Shown here: positions 1 to 11,029 of the stretch, in pieces | Numbering within the stretch: position 1 is the first letter of the stretch | Layout of the letters: the number at the start of each line of letters is the position of its first letter | From: Trileptium ribeirensis | Lineage: Eukaryota; Nematoda; Enoplea; Enoplida; Thoracostomopsidae | DNA length: 64,000 bases | Assembly: GCA_030248225.1 (NCBI GenBank) | Contig: JASANE010003392.1 | Span: 113,967-177,966 of the forward strand | Reading direction: 5' to 3' | Notes under the pieces: model-generated | Database searches by the model: none | What the model was told of the DNA's origin: nothing | What the model saw: the letters and a program-made list of their open reading frames with translations, nothing else | Program-made: the position numbers and the translations under genes

Positions 1-696
1 CCCCTCCAGTTTTTGCGACTTTTCTCAATAAGTAAACGAGGTATCCGCAAACTAATAGGCCTATTCCATGTAGCTTTATCAGGGCTTTCCAATGATATAT
101 CAAGTTTTTCAACTACTTCCCAATCTGGAGTCTATAAGCTAATAGTTGGTGCCAAATTTTATATTTGGTGAAAAGTCGTGGGAAATGCACCTAAATGTGT
201 GCTTATTGTTGGTTTTAGTGTCGGATATGGGGTTTTCTGGGCCAACAGGCTGATTGCGAGTGTCAAAAATATTGTGTGGCAAATATTTTTCACACTTCTG
301 CTTCATATTTGGTACCAAAAATGAGATTTTTCTCAAGTGTCGGTTTGAATTCTTTAACGTTCTTTTCACGGTCAATTTAGGGTTTTATTGAATTATTAAA
401 TTGTTAGTTCATTGTTTTTGTACTCGTTGTATGATTTGTGTACTGCATACGTTGGCTATCAAAGGAGGCGGGCGTAACTATGACTCATCACTCAGGGTTT
501 ATATAATGCTGCACCTGCGTACTGTGTGTAGGCTTTGTTTGTGTGTGCTTTCTACAACAGACTTCTGGGGATTGTTCTCACCACTCGAATTCTGGCTCGC
601 AAGCGAGCTTCACTAGTAGTTGTTAGCATGAAACAGTACATTATTTAACGCAAGATTATTAATATTGTTTATCTACTTTTTTAACGTTACTTGTAG
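1..696. other. intron sequence upstream of NCAPH exon
   Basis: This should be the intron preceding the first visible NCAPH exon. I see no convincing coding exon, RNA gene or transposon in it. A pyrimidine-rich tract followed by an acceptor TAG at 694-696 closes it. A short palindromic CTCGCAAGCGAG-like motif near 595-608 recurs at the ends of tandem-repeat elements elsewhere in the window. Confidence 0.5.
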
Positions 697-1026
697 TCAC
701 CAAAGGCAGCATCATCGGGCGTTGTGACCCATGAGTTGATGTGTGATGACGGTATTCCTGATTACCAGACTATTACGATGGCGGACACGCTCAATTATGT
801 TGCTCCTGTGCTTAACACTCCATGTGGTGACAATCCTATCTCCGGAAGTGATATTGACAGTTTGGAACATTTTATGTTTGATGATGATGAAGATATGACT
901 GCTTACGAAGAAGTAGCATGCCAGAGGCAGTCGTATGACCCAGGTGTATCTGGAAAATCTTCAGATGGAGCAGGTGAACAGCGGCAGGATGCTATTACGT
1001 TAGATATGGTAGAGATGCCGTGTCAG
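697..1026 (+). CDS. NCAPH: condensin complex subunit 2 (NCAPH/Barren kleisin), internal acidic exon
   Basis: Internal exon of 110 codons in phase 0 at both ends. The acceptor is TTGTAG at 691-696 and the donor is CAG|GTTAGT at 1026/1027. The encoded segment is Ser/Asp/Glu-rich, with an acidic cluster (FDDDED) in the middle, and ends ITLDMVEMPCQ. In animal NCAPH the equivalent acidic, poorly conserved linker comes just before the conserved YA-x-x-AK block, which is what the next exon encodes. NCAPH is the kleisin that bridges the SMC2/SMC4 heads of condensin I and binds the HEAT subunits. Identification rests mostly on the two downstream exons in matching phase, because this segment is poorly conserved. 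Earlier exons lie outside the window. Confidence 0.75.
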
Positions 1027-1429
1027 GTTAGTTGAGATTGAAATTTTTCTTATGCACAGTACGCGGCAAAAGATTCCCCCTCTCCAGCAAGCCATGCTAA
1101 CATGGTAGCGCTGAAGCAACGCTAATTTCTGTTGGGTACTGTTGCGGAGTTGCAATTCATATTATTATTTTGTTTATTTGTGCAACTTATGTGTTGGTAT
1201 TTATGTGTTCTGAAATACCGCGTTGTCGAAGACTATAATACTTTATTCGCGCAATATTGAAAAGTTTACTATAACAACGACACGCTTGCAGATATAGTAA
1301 CATACTACTGCTAACCACAGCCTCCGTCCGTTACACGGTAGGACTCTGTCTTTCGACCGGCCTGTGTTGTTGTCTGTGACTCGAAGTCTTTGTATATATG
1401 TGCACGTCTGGCTTCCCCACAATGCCTCG

Positions 1430-2010
1430 AAGGTAACTGAGGAAGAATATCGTGTTTGTCGGCCGTAAAACCCTCGAAACCCCATGAAAAGGAACAATAT
1501 AGTCAAGTTAGCTTCTAGATAGCAAAGCCCGTATGCTTAATAAGAGTATACGCACTCAATATAAGGTAAAACATGCAATAAAATGCCGAAAATTGAAAAA
1601 TCGCTTTTTCCGGCAAAGGGATGGACGAACCATTTTTGATCCCGCAGAGGCCCAGGGAGAGGACCCAGAGAAAGGTCATTAGCAAAGTTGTAGACATCGC
1701 TGAGCGGTTCTGCATTTTGGTCTCCATTTTTGATGCGAAGTCTGTGTCGCGAAATATGGGCTACGAAAACTTGTACCCGTAAGTCAAATTTTGCAAAGAA
1801 CACTTAAAGACCCGTTTTTGCATTTTGAGCTGTTCGCGTAACTAAGGGGCACACCCTCGGCATTTTTGTTATCCAATAAAACAATTTACTCCATCCATTT
1901 GAAGATGAGTTATGAGTTACAGAAACAGACAAAAAAGAAGTTTTCACGATTTTTCCGCCTAGTGCCTTCAATGAAAACTCCGCTCGCTTCATTTGAACAA
2001 AAGTCTCAGG
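1430..2010 (+). repeat. tail-type dispersed repeat, copy 1
   Basis: About 580 bp clearly related, in the same orientation, to 40900-41450. Shared landmarks occur in the same order: a run like ACCCTCGAAACC, AGTCAAGTTAG followed by TAGATAGCAAA, a stretch around GAAAAATCGCT, and a closing block with GAGTTATGA, ACGATTT and CTCCGCTCGCTTC. At 40900 this sequence directly follows a tandem array of family A, so it appears to be the non-tandem end of a larger composite element. Open frames here are incidental. Confidence 0.6.
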
Positions 2011-3319
2011 TAAACTGGGGAATCTTTTACAGGTCTTTTCCAGTTCCCCATGTTAGATCTTGGGGGACCCGGCCTTTCCTACTATTTCCACTAGCGAAAT
2101 CAAAATTGATCAGATTTCAATCAGGTCTGTTTATGTTTGTAGGCACCGGGATTTTAAACCAGCCCGGATTCGTTGCCATGTTCAAAATTGTTTACAACCA
2201 TGGACCTCGTAGTATTTAATCATGGATTGGTCAAGACTGTGCTACTCTTTCAAAAAGTGTCGCTTAAGTTTTAGCTAAACTATTCAATCAGTGGTGGCAT
2301 GTTCCAGTATTTACCGTAATTTAGTAGTTGGTTGTTATGCGACATATAAGATAACCATGATCTGCTCGAACGGGTTGCGGCGCTTTGGAATGTATATGGC
2401 TGAATTTCACACATCGCTGCCGCTGTCCCAGTAGTGCAGTTTTTCCGGAAGATTGTTGTAGTCACTAATAAGCTAGCTAGCAACGAAGCTTTTCAGATCA
2501 TCCTCGGTTATGACAATTACTATAACTATGCTACCGGGCATATTTAGTGCGCTGCTCCACGAAGTATTCAAACACTTCGAATGGTTTAACCAGAGCCGGT
2601 TCGATATATATTAAGTTGAACTGTCCGGTGGTGGAAAATGATGAATCTGGTTCTTCGACATCTTCATCTTTTCAGAGTTCTAGAGTGCATTTCTTTCTTA
2701 TCTTTGGTAGAGGGTCGTTTCGAGACGACTGATCGCCTTGCGGTGCTGACTAGACGGGATCTTCAGGCGACCGTCCCTGAACTTTTGCCGGAAGAGTGAG
2801 CAACTAGCGCTGGAACCTAAACCTGTCCGTCATTCAAATCTTCGAACAGACTGTCAGCTTCGTCTCCTAAATCATCATTAGTACAGTACTAGGTTTAAAT
2901 GTTTCCATCCGTCCATCCATTCGCTTTTTCATCCCATCTAGGGAACGCAATACCTGGATTATAGGTTTCGTTTAGACGTGGTGTCTTTGTGCTCTGGTGC
3001 ACACGCTCGATCTTTGATGCCGACCGATGTTGGTTTTGGCCATCATTTTCCACAGTTCGGGTTTTCCCCCTTTGACGGCCGATAGGCGTGTCGTGGAGGT
3101 AGTGGGGGTTGTTGCGGCCGCTGTGTCGCCGCTTAGTGTTTCGGTTTAAATGGTTCTGAATCTGACTAACCAGCATCGTCGTCATCATCGTTTTTGAACA
3201 TAAATATCGAGGTCTTCCTGTACTGTGTACCAGAAAATGATAGTGCTAAATAATTTAGATAATGTTTAACGTGAGTAATAATGTTCCTCAGACCCACATC
3301 AACAGACAGAATTAACTGC

Positions 3320-3475
3320 ACACGGTCATACAGGCACTCAAAAGCGTTTAAAAGCACAAACAGAGGAAAATGTTTAAAAGCACACTCACGCAAATGCGTT
3401 TAAATACATACGCACGCAAATGTATTTAAACGTGCACGCACTCAAAAGCGTTTAATAGCATTTACTTATGTTTTT
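3320..3475. repeat. short-period repeat with GTTTAAA core
   Basis: An imperfect tandem repeat in which a core like GCGTTTAAA or GTATTTAAA recurs every ~25-30 bp, separated by CACGCAAA/CACTCAAA blocks. At least five units are visible. No function can be assigned. Confidence 0.5.
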
Positions 3476-3972
3476 CGTGCAGTTAATTCGGTTTGTGACT
3501 CTATGTGCTGCTAAAGAAGCCATTGTCAAAAACAGAATTCAGTTTAGTCGCTTCTAGTAAATTTCTCCTGATACAAAATATTATATAGGTTAGTACAAAT
3601 CAACTCGAACTAGTAACTCGCAAAGCGATGGGTACGGAGAGTGTTGGTACTCAGCGCTTATTGATCATTTTGTCGTTTTATATTCAGGTTTTTAAGCCCG
3701 GCTACAGTCCCGTGATAGCACTTATACACCAGGAATACTTAAGTGACAATGATACGGGCATTGTAGTCACATCAAAACTGCTTCCTCCAATAACCAAAAA
3801 TAAAAAATTGAAATTTATAAATCAAAAATTTTAATGAAAATTATAACCTATAAAGTGATTTTTACGTAGTATGGCCCTAAGACTTACCTTATTTGATGCA
3901 TACCGCGCAAGTACAGTTGCTGTTATAGTATTCAACAACCTCGAAAACCTATAGATACTTTCGATTCACCTA

Positions 3973-4136
3973 CAGTACGCGCCAAAAATGTCTGCCACAT
4001 TTTGAGCGATTGGCGAGCGAGCGAGTGGCTCGCTCGAGAATTCGAAACTACTTACACTAATAATAAATTCTGTTTTTACAACGAATTTATTTCGAGCGAG
4101 TCTTAAGCGAGCAACAGTTATTTTTGAGGGTAAATT
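3973..4136. mobile_element. mariner-type MITE (degraded right end)
   Basis: The left end reads TA|CAGTACGCGCCAAAAATG, closely matching the left terminus of the complete MITE at 50513-50656. The interior has the same inverted CGAGCGAG-type blocks separated by an AT-rich middle. The right end is degraded, with only a GTTATTTTTGAGGGTA remnant near 4121-4136, so that border is approximate. No coding capacity. Confidence 0.5.
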
Positions 4137-5149
4137 AGAAAAGTGTCGAAATGTCTCTATTTTCGGTGGTAAAATTATAGGGTTAATAGCACCGTCAATA
4201 TGGTGTTAAAACAAAACCATCATCGGGTTAAATAATCCTATAACCCCATAGTTTACCCCCAACAGGCGAAAAAACTCGTTCGGCAAAAAATGTTAATTAA
4301 CACGCTTTTTGGTATGTTTTAAGCCGATTCTTAGCTCGAAAACCGCAGCTCTAACAAAAATGCATAATGGGGTAGCCCTCGATGAAAGAATTCTGCGAAG
4401 TCTCTATATCGGGATATAGGGCGACGGATAAATAGATGACCAAATTTAAAAACTGTGACCCTTGTTGGGCTTATGCTTATACTGAAGATGTGGTCGGTGA
4501 GTTTAACGTCTATGCCACAAATAGATTGAATTTGCGATTAAAAAATGAAGATCCATCCATCATGTGATGAGTTATGATCTCCACAGATGGTGAAAAGAAA
4601 TTTAACGATTTTTGCCGCTAGCAAAGTTATAGATTGAATTCCGTTCGCTTCGCTCGCCCCGTTTCAATCATAATATTGACTGGTTGCTAATACAAATTTT
4701 AACTTGGTAATGAATAGTGAAACTTGACACAGAGTTCTAGGGCATGTTTTTTTCATGGTGTACGTATTGTGTATAAGAATAAGTAAGAATTTCGTTTAAT
4801 TCAAGAGGACTAAAATTTTATAGTTATCTAGTGAAGTATTTGTAAGTGTACTAGACTTTCAAATCTTTAGGTGGAGGGAAGCTCGATAATATTCCCCCGA
4901 AAAGCGGGTCGAAGGAGCTCGAATCGGGTTCCAAAGCCGCCTGCAAAGTCGCGTTACTTATTGTATCTCGACGACCGATGTAGAATATCAAAGTAAAATG
5001 TGCAATAATAAGCCTATATAAGTCTGTATAATAATACTTTGCTAAGCGGTTCTGTAGGATGTAGGATTTGGGTCAAACATATTTTTAAATAAACCATGTA
5101 AGCCAAAGCACACGAAAATGTCAATATCTTCGCAACCGTTCGAGATATT

Positions 5150-5505
5150 GGGATTGGGGTGTGGTCCCCTGGTATTTTTCGGTCTTCCCTGGTTTAGAAC
5201 AGATGCCCCCTGGTAAAATTTTGGGATCCCCGGTTCGCCGCCTCTTCGAAAATTTTTTGTTTCCAATCGATCCAAAGTACATAAATTTGATCAACATTTG
5301 TACTAAAATCCCGTTGTGAAGCCAAAAATGTCGCAAATTTTGTCAAAATTTGCTTCAGAATCGCTTTTTTCTCCATCAGAACCATTTTGGCAGTGTTTCT
5401 GACACAATATTTAACGGTTTTTCTATTGGAAAAATTCCCCTTGGTAAAATCGGGCGCCCCCCGGTTCGGCACCAGGGGGCCCTGGTTCATGTCCTCTGCC
5501 AAAAC
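5150..5505. repeat. G/C-run dispersed repeat (CCCTGGTT family)
   Basis: Contains several short blocks of the type CCCCTGG, TGGTTCGGCACCAGGGGG and GGGATCCCCGGTTCG, spaced by AT-rich sequence. The same vocabulary recurs at 9395-9480, 13080-13470, 31440-31610 and 39055-39130, so this is a dispersed family and not a gene. Ends and class are not resolved. Confidence 0.45.
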
Positions 5506-5509
5506 TTTC

Positions 5510-6130
5510 AGCGAATAGAGAGCCCATGAGATATATGGGTTTTCGAGCTCAATTTGTTGATCGATTATTCTTGTACATACCTGCGCATGTTGAGCTGCTA
5601 TTTTTGTTGTTTACGCTGCAAAATTGGTTCAAAACACGTTTGTGTATAAGTCCATGGAGAACCCATATAATATTACGAAAAAGCAATATTATCTCCTCAC
5701 CCGTTCGAAATATGGGTGTCATTAGTCTCAATCTGACATAATGCTTTGCTATTTTCTTTGTTTACTTCTACAGAGTTGGGTCAAAACGGACTTTTCAATA
5801 AGCCCGTGGACTCAAAATACACAGCAATATCTACGTATACTTTCGAGCTATATGCGTGTTTTAGTCTGACTTTATAAAGCAACCTTATCCTCTATGTTTG
5901 TGAAACTGTGTGCTGCTATTGTCATTGTTTACGATGCATGGTGTAGTACACAATATTGTTTTTGAATGGCCCGAAACACACGAAAACTTCAAAAACTCCA
6001 CAATTGCCCGAGCTATGTTTGTGTTATTGGTCTCAATTTATAGAGTAATTTATCCTTTATGTATTTACTTTTTCTGCCTGACAGCGAAATCCTGTCCGGT
6101 ATATATTCGTAACTATTCAAGCAACATTAA
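5510..6130. repeat. tandem repeat family B, array 1
   Basis: Three to four diverged units of about 150-165 bp. Each contains a GGGTCAAAA block followed by a TTTGAATGG or TTTCAATAAG variant, a GACCCATGAGA/CCCGTGGACTC block, a CGAGCTATATG block and a TGTGCTGCTATTGTCATTGTTTACG block. The family also occurs at 13745-14480 and 34040-34800. It is non-coding. Confidence 0.6.
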
Positions 6131-6179
6131 AGTAAACTAATTAGAAAATGCATGGCTGCTTCGCTATGCTACCAGGGTG

Positions 6180-7790
6180 ATGTTCGCGACGCATCTGGCA
6201 GCACTTTTGCAACCAAAACAGCACCAGTTCGGCTGGCGGGAGTATTTTGACAATACTTAAACATGAACAGTCAGAAAACCCACTGAAAGACAATGACGTT
6301 GACAGTTCCAACAGTCAAGAAGTCAACTGTTACCCTCCATCAGTAAGTGAAGTGCTAAAGGCTGTCAAAGCTATCAAAACGGAAAAGCAGCAGGTTAAGA
6401 GGGCATTCTTCCAGACTGTTATAAGCTGTCAGTAGAGTTAACCACTAATCTACATCAGTTGCTGTGCGAACTCTAGGAGACAGAAGTAAATCCCAAACAG
6501 TGGAAGACCATAATCATCCCTTTCCATAAAAAGGAGATTGACTGCTCTCACTACCTCAGCATTTCTATACTAAATACCACACTTTTCTTTTAAAATCCTA
6601 AAAACAGTCATCGCCGACAGTTTCAAACAAAGGTGCTGTTTTCGTCCAGTACGTAGCACTATAGATCAGATATTAACTAGAACACCTGCATGAGTATAGA
6701 AGACTTATTTCAGTTGAAGTTATGGACTTTACGAATGCCTTCGACTTTATTCACAAACAGTCGCTGCACAAAGTAAAGGAGGCCACCGGAGTTGTAACCT
6801 AGCTACTTTCGCTAATAAAACATTATTCGAGTCATTTTTGCCAAGTAAACGTTGACGATATTCTGTCTAACCCTTTCTGGATCAAATCAGGCTTACTGCA
6901 GGGACCGATTTTGTCACCTAACCTATTTAACGACGTAGTAGCTTGGGTCATGCATCAAGAAGACAGCGTCGTCTATAGCGCAACACATGAACGTTTCACT
7001 GACACAGCATACGGTGATGATATCACCATTGCATCTTCTTCGTTACAGCAGCTGCAGATAAATAAAATCAATAACGCCGCGAAACTCATCGGGCTGGTTA
7101 TAAGTAGCGCTAAGAGCAAGACATGTTTTATCAATACGCAAAGCGACATTCAGCTAAACAATACGGCCATCGAACATGTGGAGAGTTTCTGCTACCTGCG
7201 TAGCGTATTAACTGCCACTGGCTCATCCGAATTGGCAATAGCCAACCGCGTCAATCGGGTACAGAGCGCGTTTAGGGCAATACGACAGCTATGACACCAG
7301 GTAACAAGAAAAATAACCGTCTACAATGATGCAGTTCAACCGGTCCTTTATTACGGGTGCGGTACATGGCGTGTCAAATGCAGTAATCTTCGTCAGCTAG
7401 ACTCCGTCAAGAACTTTGGCCGCCGGCGCATTCTTGGGCTCACAAAGTTTGACCGTATTATTAACTCTGATCTGCGTAAAAGCACCGGCCATAATGTCCT
7501 GCTACGGAATAGGCTCAAACAAGATCGTATTCGTTTACAGATCCACATTCTGTGCATTAACAAACAGCAAATTGCGTGCAAAATGTTCACCGCACCCCCC
7601 TACCGCACTGAAGCGCCCTGCAGGCAGAGAATTTGAAACCAACGGCAAGTTATTAAAGAATGCGAATCGCTCTTCTATCATGTGCCGAGACCCCATAGCA
7701 GAGATAACTACAGCAGCAAGCAGAGATGTGTGGTGACGACTTGTCACCACGGAAACGCCCTGTGACCCCAGGGTGAAGTTTTGAGGTAAT
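6180..7790 (+). mobile_element. RTE-like LINE remnant (reverse transcriptase)
   Basis: Translation in shifting frames gives, in order: a WREYFD motif near 6222, a PPSVSEVLKAVKAIK block (6331-6396) typical of the LINE thumb/finger entry, a FHKKEIDCSHY block near 6525, FTNAFDF (motif A) near 6727, LLQGPILSP (motif B) near 6895, YGDDI (motif C, where YADD is usual) near 7012, and the RTE hallmark FCYL-x-S-V followed by YGCGTW near 7190 and 7360. Flatworm RTE proteins carry the same C-terminal series. Stops and frameshifts break it, and no endonuclease domain is visible upstream, so this is a 5'-truncated dead copy inside an NCAPH intron. Confidence 0.88.
6911..7294 (+). pseudogene. reverse transcriptase palm/thumb fragment of the LINE
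   Basis: This is the longest open piece of the LINE, 127 codons. It begins just after motif B, carries YGDDI with both catalytic aspartates, and ends in the thumb segment where AIANRVNRVQSAFRAI matches the RTE pattern of regularly spaced hydrophobics. No credible Met start exists, because the reading simply enters from the upstream broken frame. Confidence 0.75.
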
Positions 7791-8156
7791 TCAAGCAAAA
7801 TAGTTCATATTCGATTAATTTTGTAGGTTGATGCTAATCATACATAGTTGTGTTCGTCTCGCTAAATTACATATTCAACAATCAGAATTCACCACCTTGG
7901 CGATAAGACAAACGTCTAGTTTACGTAATAATGTCGTATAACTAAAACCCATTGACACAGTAGATATATCTATGTGGCAAGTAGATTAATTTGGCCGTAC
8001 TTGTAGCAGTTGTAGGACGTTATACAGTAATGATAATTTGTCGGACTTTAAGCTAGACATTAATTCCTGAATTTATTCTACTAAATTACAATTTTGAATG
8101 CACTTGCAAAAATAAAATGCTTTGTTCACTTATATATCGCGCAAAATTGCTTGTAG

Positions 8157-8261
8157 GTAAAAGGGTTGTCGATTCAGTATGCAAAACAGGCTAAAAGGGT
8201 CGATGTTAGGAAGCTCAAAACTGCGATGTGGTCAATTTTGACGGAAGGGTGCCAGCGTAAC
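8157..8261 (+). CDS. NCAPH: condensin complex subunit 2 (NCAPH), conserved YAK/VDV exon
   Basis: A 35-codon exon in phase 0 on both sides, with acceptor TTGTAG at 8151-8156 and donor AAC|GTAAGT at 8261/8262. It encodes the most diagnostic stretch of the kleisin C-terminal third: IQYAKQAKRVDVRKLK followed by TAMWSILTE. Animal and fungal NCAPH proteins have the same YA-K-x-A-K-(V/M)-D-(V/M)-K-x-LK-x-x-(M/I)W pattern just before the C-terminal winged-helix domain. It joins in frame to the exons ending at 1026 and starting at 10651. Confidence 0.93.
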
Positions 8262-8330
8262 GTAAGTTAACCATTATATTAAAATTGGCGAGTATTTTAT
8301 TGAATAATGTTGGACGTTGATAAACGCAAA

Positions 8331-8688
8331 CAAGGGCGTACCCAGGAATTTTGAAAGGGGGGGTCGCGGCCCACAGCGGGTACCTAAAAGGGGAGGTCCG
8401 GGGGGTCGCGCTCACAAATGTGAAAGCGTGGTCCAGAATTGAAATATTAAGTACGCCATAAACAAGTAAAAAATGTAACTGTTGCCAAATTAGCGAATTT
8501 TAATACAAAAATGTGAAGTTTGGTCAAAAATACGGTTGAACGTAATTGTTTTCTAGTGCGAGAGAGGATAGTTTTAGGACAATTTCCGACATGATTTTCA
8601 ACAGGAATCGTTCAAAAAAATTTTGTTTGGGGTTGAGCCAAAAGGGGGGATCGCGACCACGCAACCACCCCACCTGGCTACGCCCTTG
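8331..8688. mobile_element. hAT-like MITE with CAAGGGCGTA ends
   Basis: A 358-bp element with inverted ends: CAAGGGCGTACCCAGG on the left, and on the right the complement of CAAGGGCGTAGCCAGG. Flanking octamers AACGCAAA (8323-8330) and AACGCGAA (8689-8696) match at 7 of 8 positions, the 8-bp target duplication expected of hAT. The interior is non-coding with G-runs near both ends. It lies 69 bp after an NCAPH exon. A related copy is at 32195-32470. Confidence 0.65.
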
Positions 8689-8696
8689 AACGCGAA

Positions 8697-10650
8697 CCCT
8701 TATGCCTATTTAGAAAAGGCATACTTTTATTTATATATGTTTCTGGTTTTTAGGGGAATTTTAGCCGCCCACACGGCTCGCACAAATTTGCGTCACATTG
8801 GGTACACACGCTACGCATCGAGCGTGTAGTAGCCAATATGTCCCGTTTCTCCTGTCCAGGAGTTCACTAGATGCATTGTTGTTATCTTATTTTATTCCTA
8901 TTGAATTCTGGGAATAATGTATTCAAAGGTACTGAAGTAAAATTACTCCAAAGTTGCAACATATACAAGCTTTAATATCGTGCCGTAAGTACTCCTAAGC
9001 AATCTATGCTATTCATATCAGGTTGAACAAGTTCAAATTTATAAGGCACCGCAGCTGTCTAAATGGGTTAAACAGCCTCAACAAAGCATTCTTCTTTCAA
9101 AGCTTATTATTAATTTTAGGATACGAAGAATAATTCCTGCAGGGTTACAGTGAAAGCTCTTGTGCATGTCATGTTGTGAATGGAAATTTTGGTCGCTTTA
9201 AGATGTATTGTTTGGCCGCAACTGGAACAGAAATGAAAAAAATTACAGAATTCCGGTTCCAGTATTTTTTCAATCGCCGGTACCGGAATTCCGGCAATTT
9301 TCCTTTTTACGTTAGGTTTCGCTATCTTGTCATTTGTGGCCTTTTTAGTCGTTTCCGGCAGTAAAAATTGAAGGTTTACAGTATACTATTGACCAGGGTT
9401 TTTCAGTGTCCCGCTGGAATAACCCCCGGCTGGTTTGTTCCCTGTGGGGAAGCTTCGGTTTGAGCCTGGTTCGTCGTTCTCTCGCAAAATGTTTGCTCCA
9501 CCCCGTTTATTACCCCTTCACAAAAATATCTCTCAGATGACATAGAAGTTTTTTACGAGAACGACGTTTTGATACTAAATTTTTTTTAATTTTAATCAAA
9601 TTTTGCTGTTGTAAAAGTTTTGGCATCGTTTCTGAAGCGACTTTTAACTTGTGCTCAAAAACGCAGAATTTTTTAATTCTTAATTTTCTTAGACGCTCCA
9701 CCCAATTGATTCGGTAATGTGTTGAATTTTATGTTGTTGTCGGGTTTGGTTCAGAACCAGGGGACCAGATAAGACGTCATAGGTTTTCGATCGCCAAGTA
9801 GGAACTCTTATAGGTAGGTACTATAGACAGGTACAACTTCGTCGTCAAACGAGGTTATTCCGCGGCTTACACGGCTACTCAACATGTTTGTTTCGTGTTT
9901 CAAAACTGAAATAGTTATGTCCTTATTCACTAAAACCCTCCAGTTGAACTCATACTGTGCCAATTTTGTAACAATACATCTCTGATAAGATTTTTAATTG
10001 AGTCGTACCAAAATTCTAGAGAAAGGGTCGATATCTTTTGGGGTTATTTGGGATAAGAAATTCGTGTTGTTGCAAGCATTCGACAACTGCTAGGGGCCTC
10101 CATCCTTAAAGTTAATTCTGAGGTTGTTTTCAAGTGTTATGATTGGTAACTTTTGGGAATTTCTACATGTTTGTTATAGTGTAATGAATACATTGTCCTG
10201 TGCTGCATGAGACTTGCCTTTAACCTATTTTTGGCATTGGTGCATTTTCCGACATTTTAAAGACGACTAAACAAGCGCATCGGACATCATAACATTCTTC
10301 ACTTTCGCCATTATTGAGTTTTATTTGGAAATGTTCTAGTGGTACGGGATATTTCTGCTTTGTTGCTCCTCAAAATATCTCTAACTTCCACTCAAATGTA
10401 TTCGGTGGTTCGTGCATGTATTCGTGCTGCAGGAAGCGAGGGCGTAGCGAGAATGTTTTGATAAGCTACTATCCCATGCAGTTCATCTACTCTTAGCGAA
10501 ATCGTGTGATTATATCCAGTATTTTCCGGATTACTAGTCTTAATTTGAATAAAAATGCTCTACATATTACATGCGTTTAGTGTTGGCGTTTTCGCTACAA
10601 ATGTTTGGTGGTTTCGTCAGATCTACCTTTAAGTTTCTTTATAATTTCAG
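8697..10650 (+). other. remainder of last NCAPH intron
   Basis: Contains a small hAT-end-like fragment near 9210-9310 (CCGGTACCGGAATTCCGG) and a CCCTGGTT-family block at 9395-9480. The stretch 9490-10640 shows nothing recognisable. The intron ends with ATAATTTCAG at 10641-10650. Confidence 0.5.
9210..9310. repeat. fragment of the CCGGAATTCCGG hAT family
   Basis: Contains AATTCCGGTTCCAG and GCCGGTACCGGAATTCCGG blocks like those at the ends of the elements at 11038-12136 and 37504-38594, but with no recognisable opposite end. Confidence 0.45.
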
Positions 10651-10878
10651 AGATTGGACTCTGCCGAATGTACGTACAAGGATTCGGTGGATCGCATGCT
10701 GGAAGCAAAAAACTTTTCAGAGCTCTGTAAAGACTTGCCAAATCAAGTATCTTCAGCTATGCTTTCGAACTTATCTGTTCCAACAGTATTCGTCTGCTTT
10801 CTTCACATGTGCAATGAAAAAGTGCTGAAACTAGATCCACTGCTGGATATGACTGACTTTCGAATTTTACAAGATTAG
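10651..10878 (+). CDS. NCAPH: condensin complex subunit 2 (NCAPH), terminal exon with kleisin C-terminal domain
   Basis: Terminal exon of 75 codons plus TAG, entered in phase 0 from the CAG acceptor at 10648-10650. It encodes FSELCKDLPNQVSSAML, then NLSVPTVFVCFLHMCNEK and VLKLDPLLDMTD. This aligns with the human NCAPH C-terminus (KDL.., [23 protein letters not shown], then DLSD) at corresponding spacing. This winged-helix segment docks on the SMC4 head and closes the condensin ring. With 697-1026 and 8157-8261 it gives the last 220 residues of the protein. I see no AATAAA shortly after the stop. Confidence 0.95.
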   Translation, partial: RLDSAECTYKDSVDRMLEAKNFSELCKDLPNQVSSAMLSNLSVPTVFVCFLHMCNEKVLKLDPLLDMTDFRILQD

Positions 10879-11029
10879 CAATAGCGTACGTGATATAATT
10901 ATATCGGAACTCAAGAAATATTGGAGTTGGGGGCTAGGTCCGTCGCTTTGACTGTTGGGTTATCCGGAATATCGTTTTTATGTTATCCATTGTATAAATT
11001 AATCATCCCATGAAACTGACGTGGCATAA

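Larger units (their letters stand above)
1027..8156 (+). other. NCAPH intron (7.1 kb), repeat-filled
   Basis: This intron runs from the GTTAGT donor to the TTGTAG acceptor. It contains a tail-type repeat near 1430-2010, a short-period repeat near 3320-3470, a mariner-type MITE near 3973, another tail-repeat fragment at 4540-4680, a G/C-run repeat at 5150-5500, tandem family B at 5510-6130 and an RTE-like LINE at 6180-7790. I recognised nothing in 2020-3315, 3480-3960, 4140-4530, 4690-5140 or 7800-8150. Confidence 0.7.

Noticed and set aside
401..616. Open frame upstream of the first NCAPH exon
   Set aside because: It has no kleisin-like content, and it ends in the CTCGCAAGCGAG repeat motif.
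1866..2219. 117-codon open frame
   Set aside because: It lies over the end of the tail-type repeat, and the equivalent frame is not kept at 41340-41450.
9024..9068. Possible NCAPH exon (VEQVQIYKAP..) after a CAG acceptor
   Set aside because: The exon at 8157-8261 supplies the conserved YAK/VDV block in the correct phase with consensus splice sites, and this segment would not fit after it.
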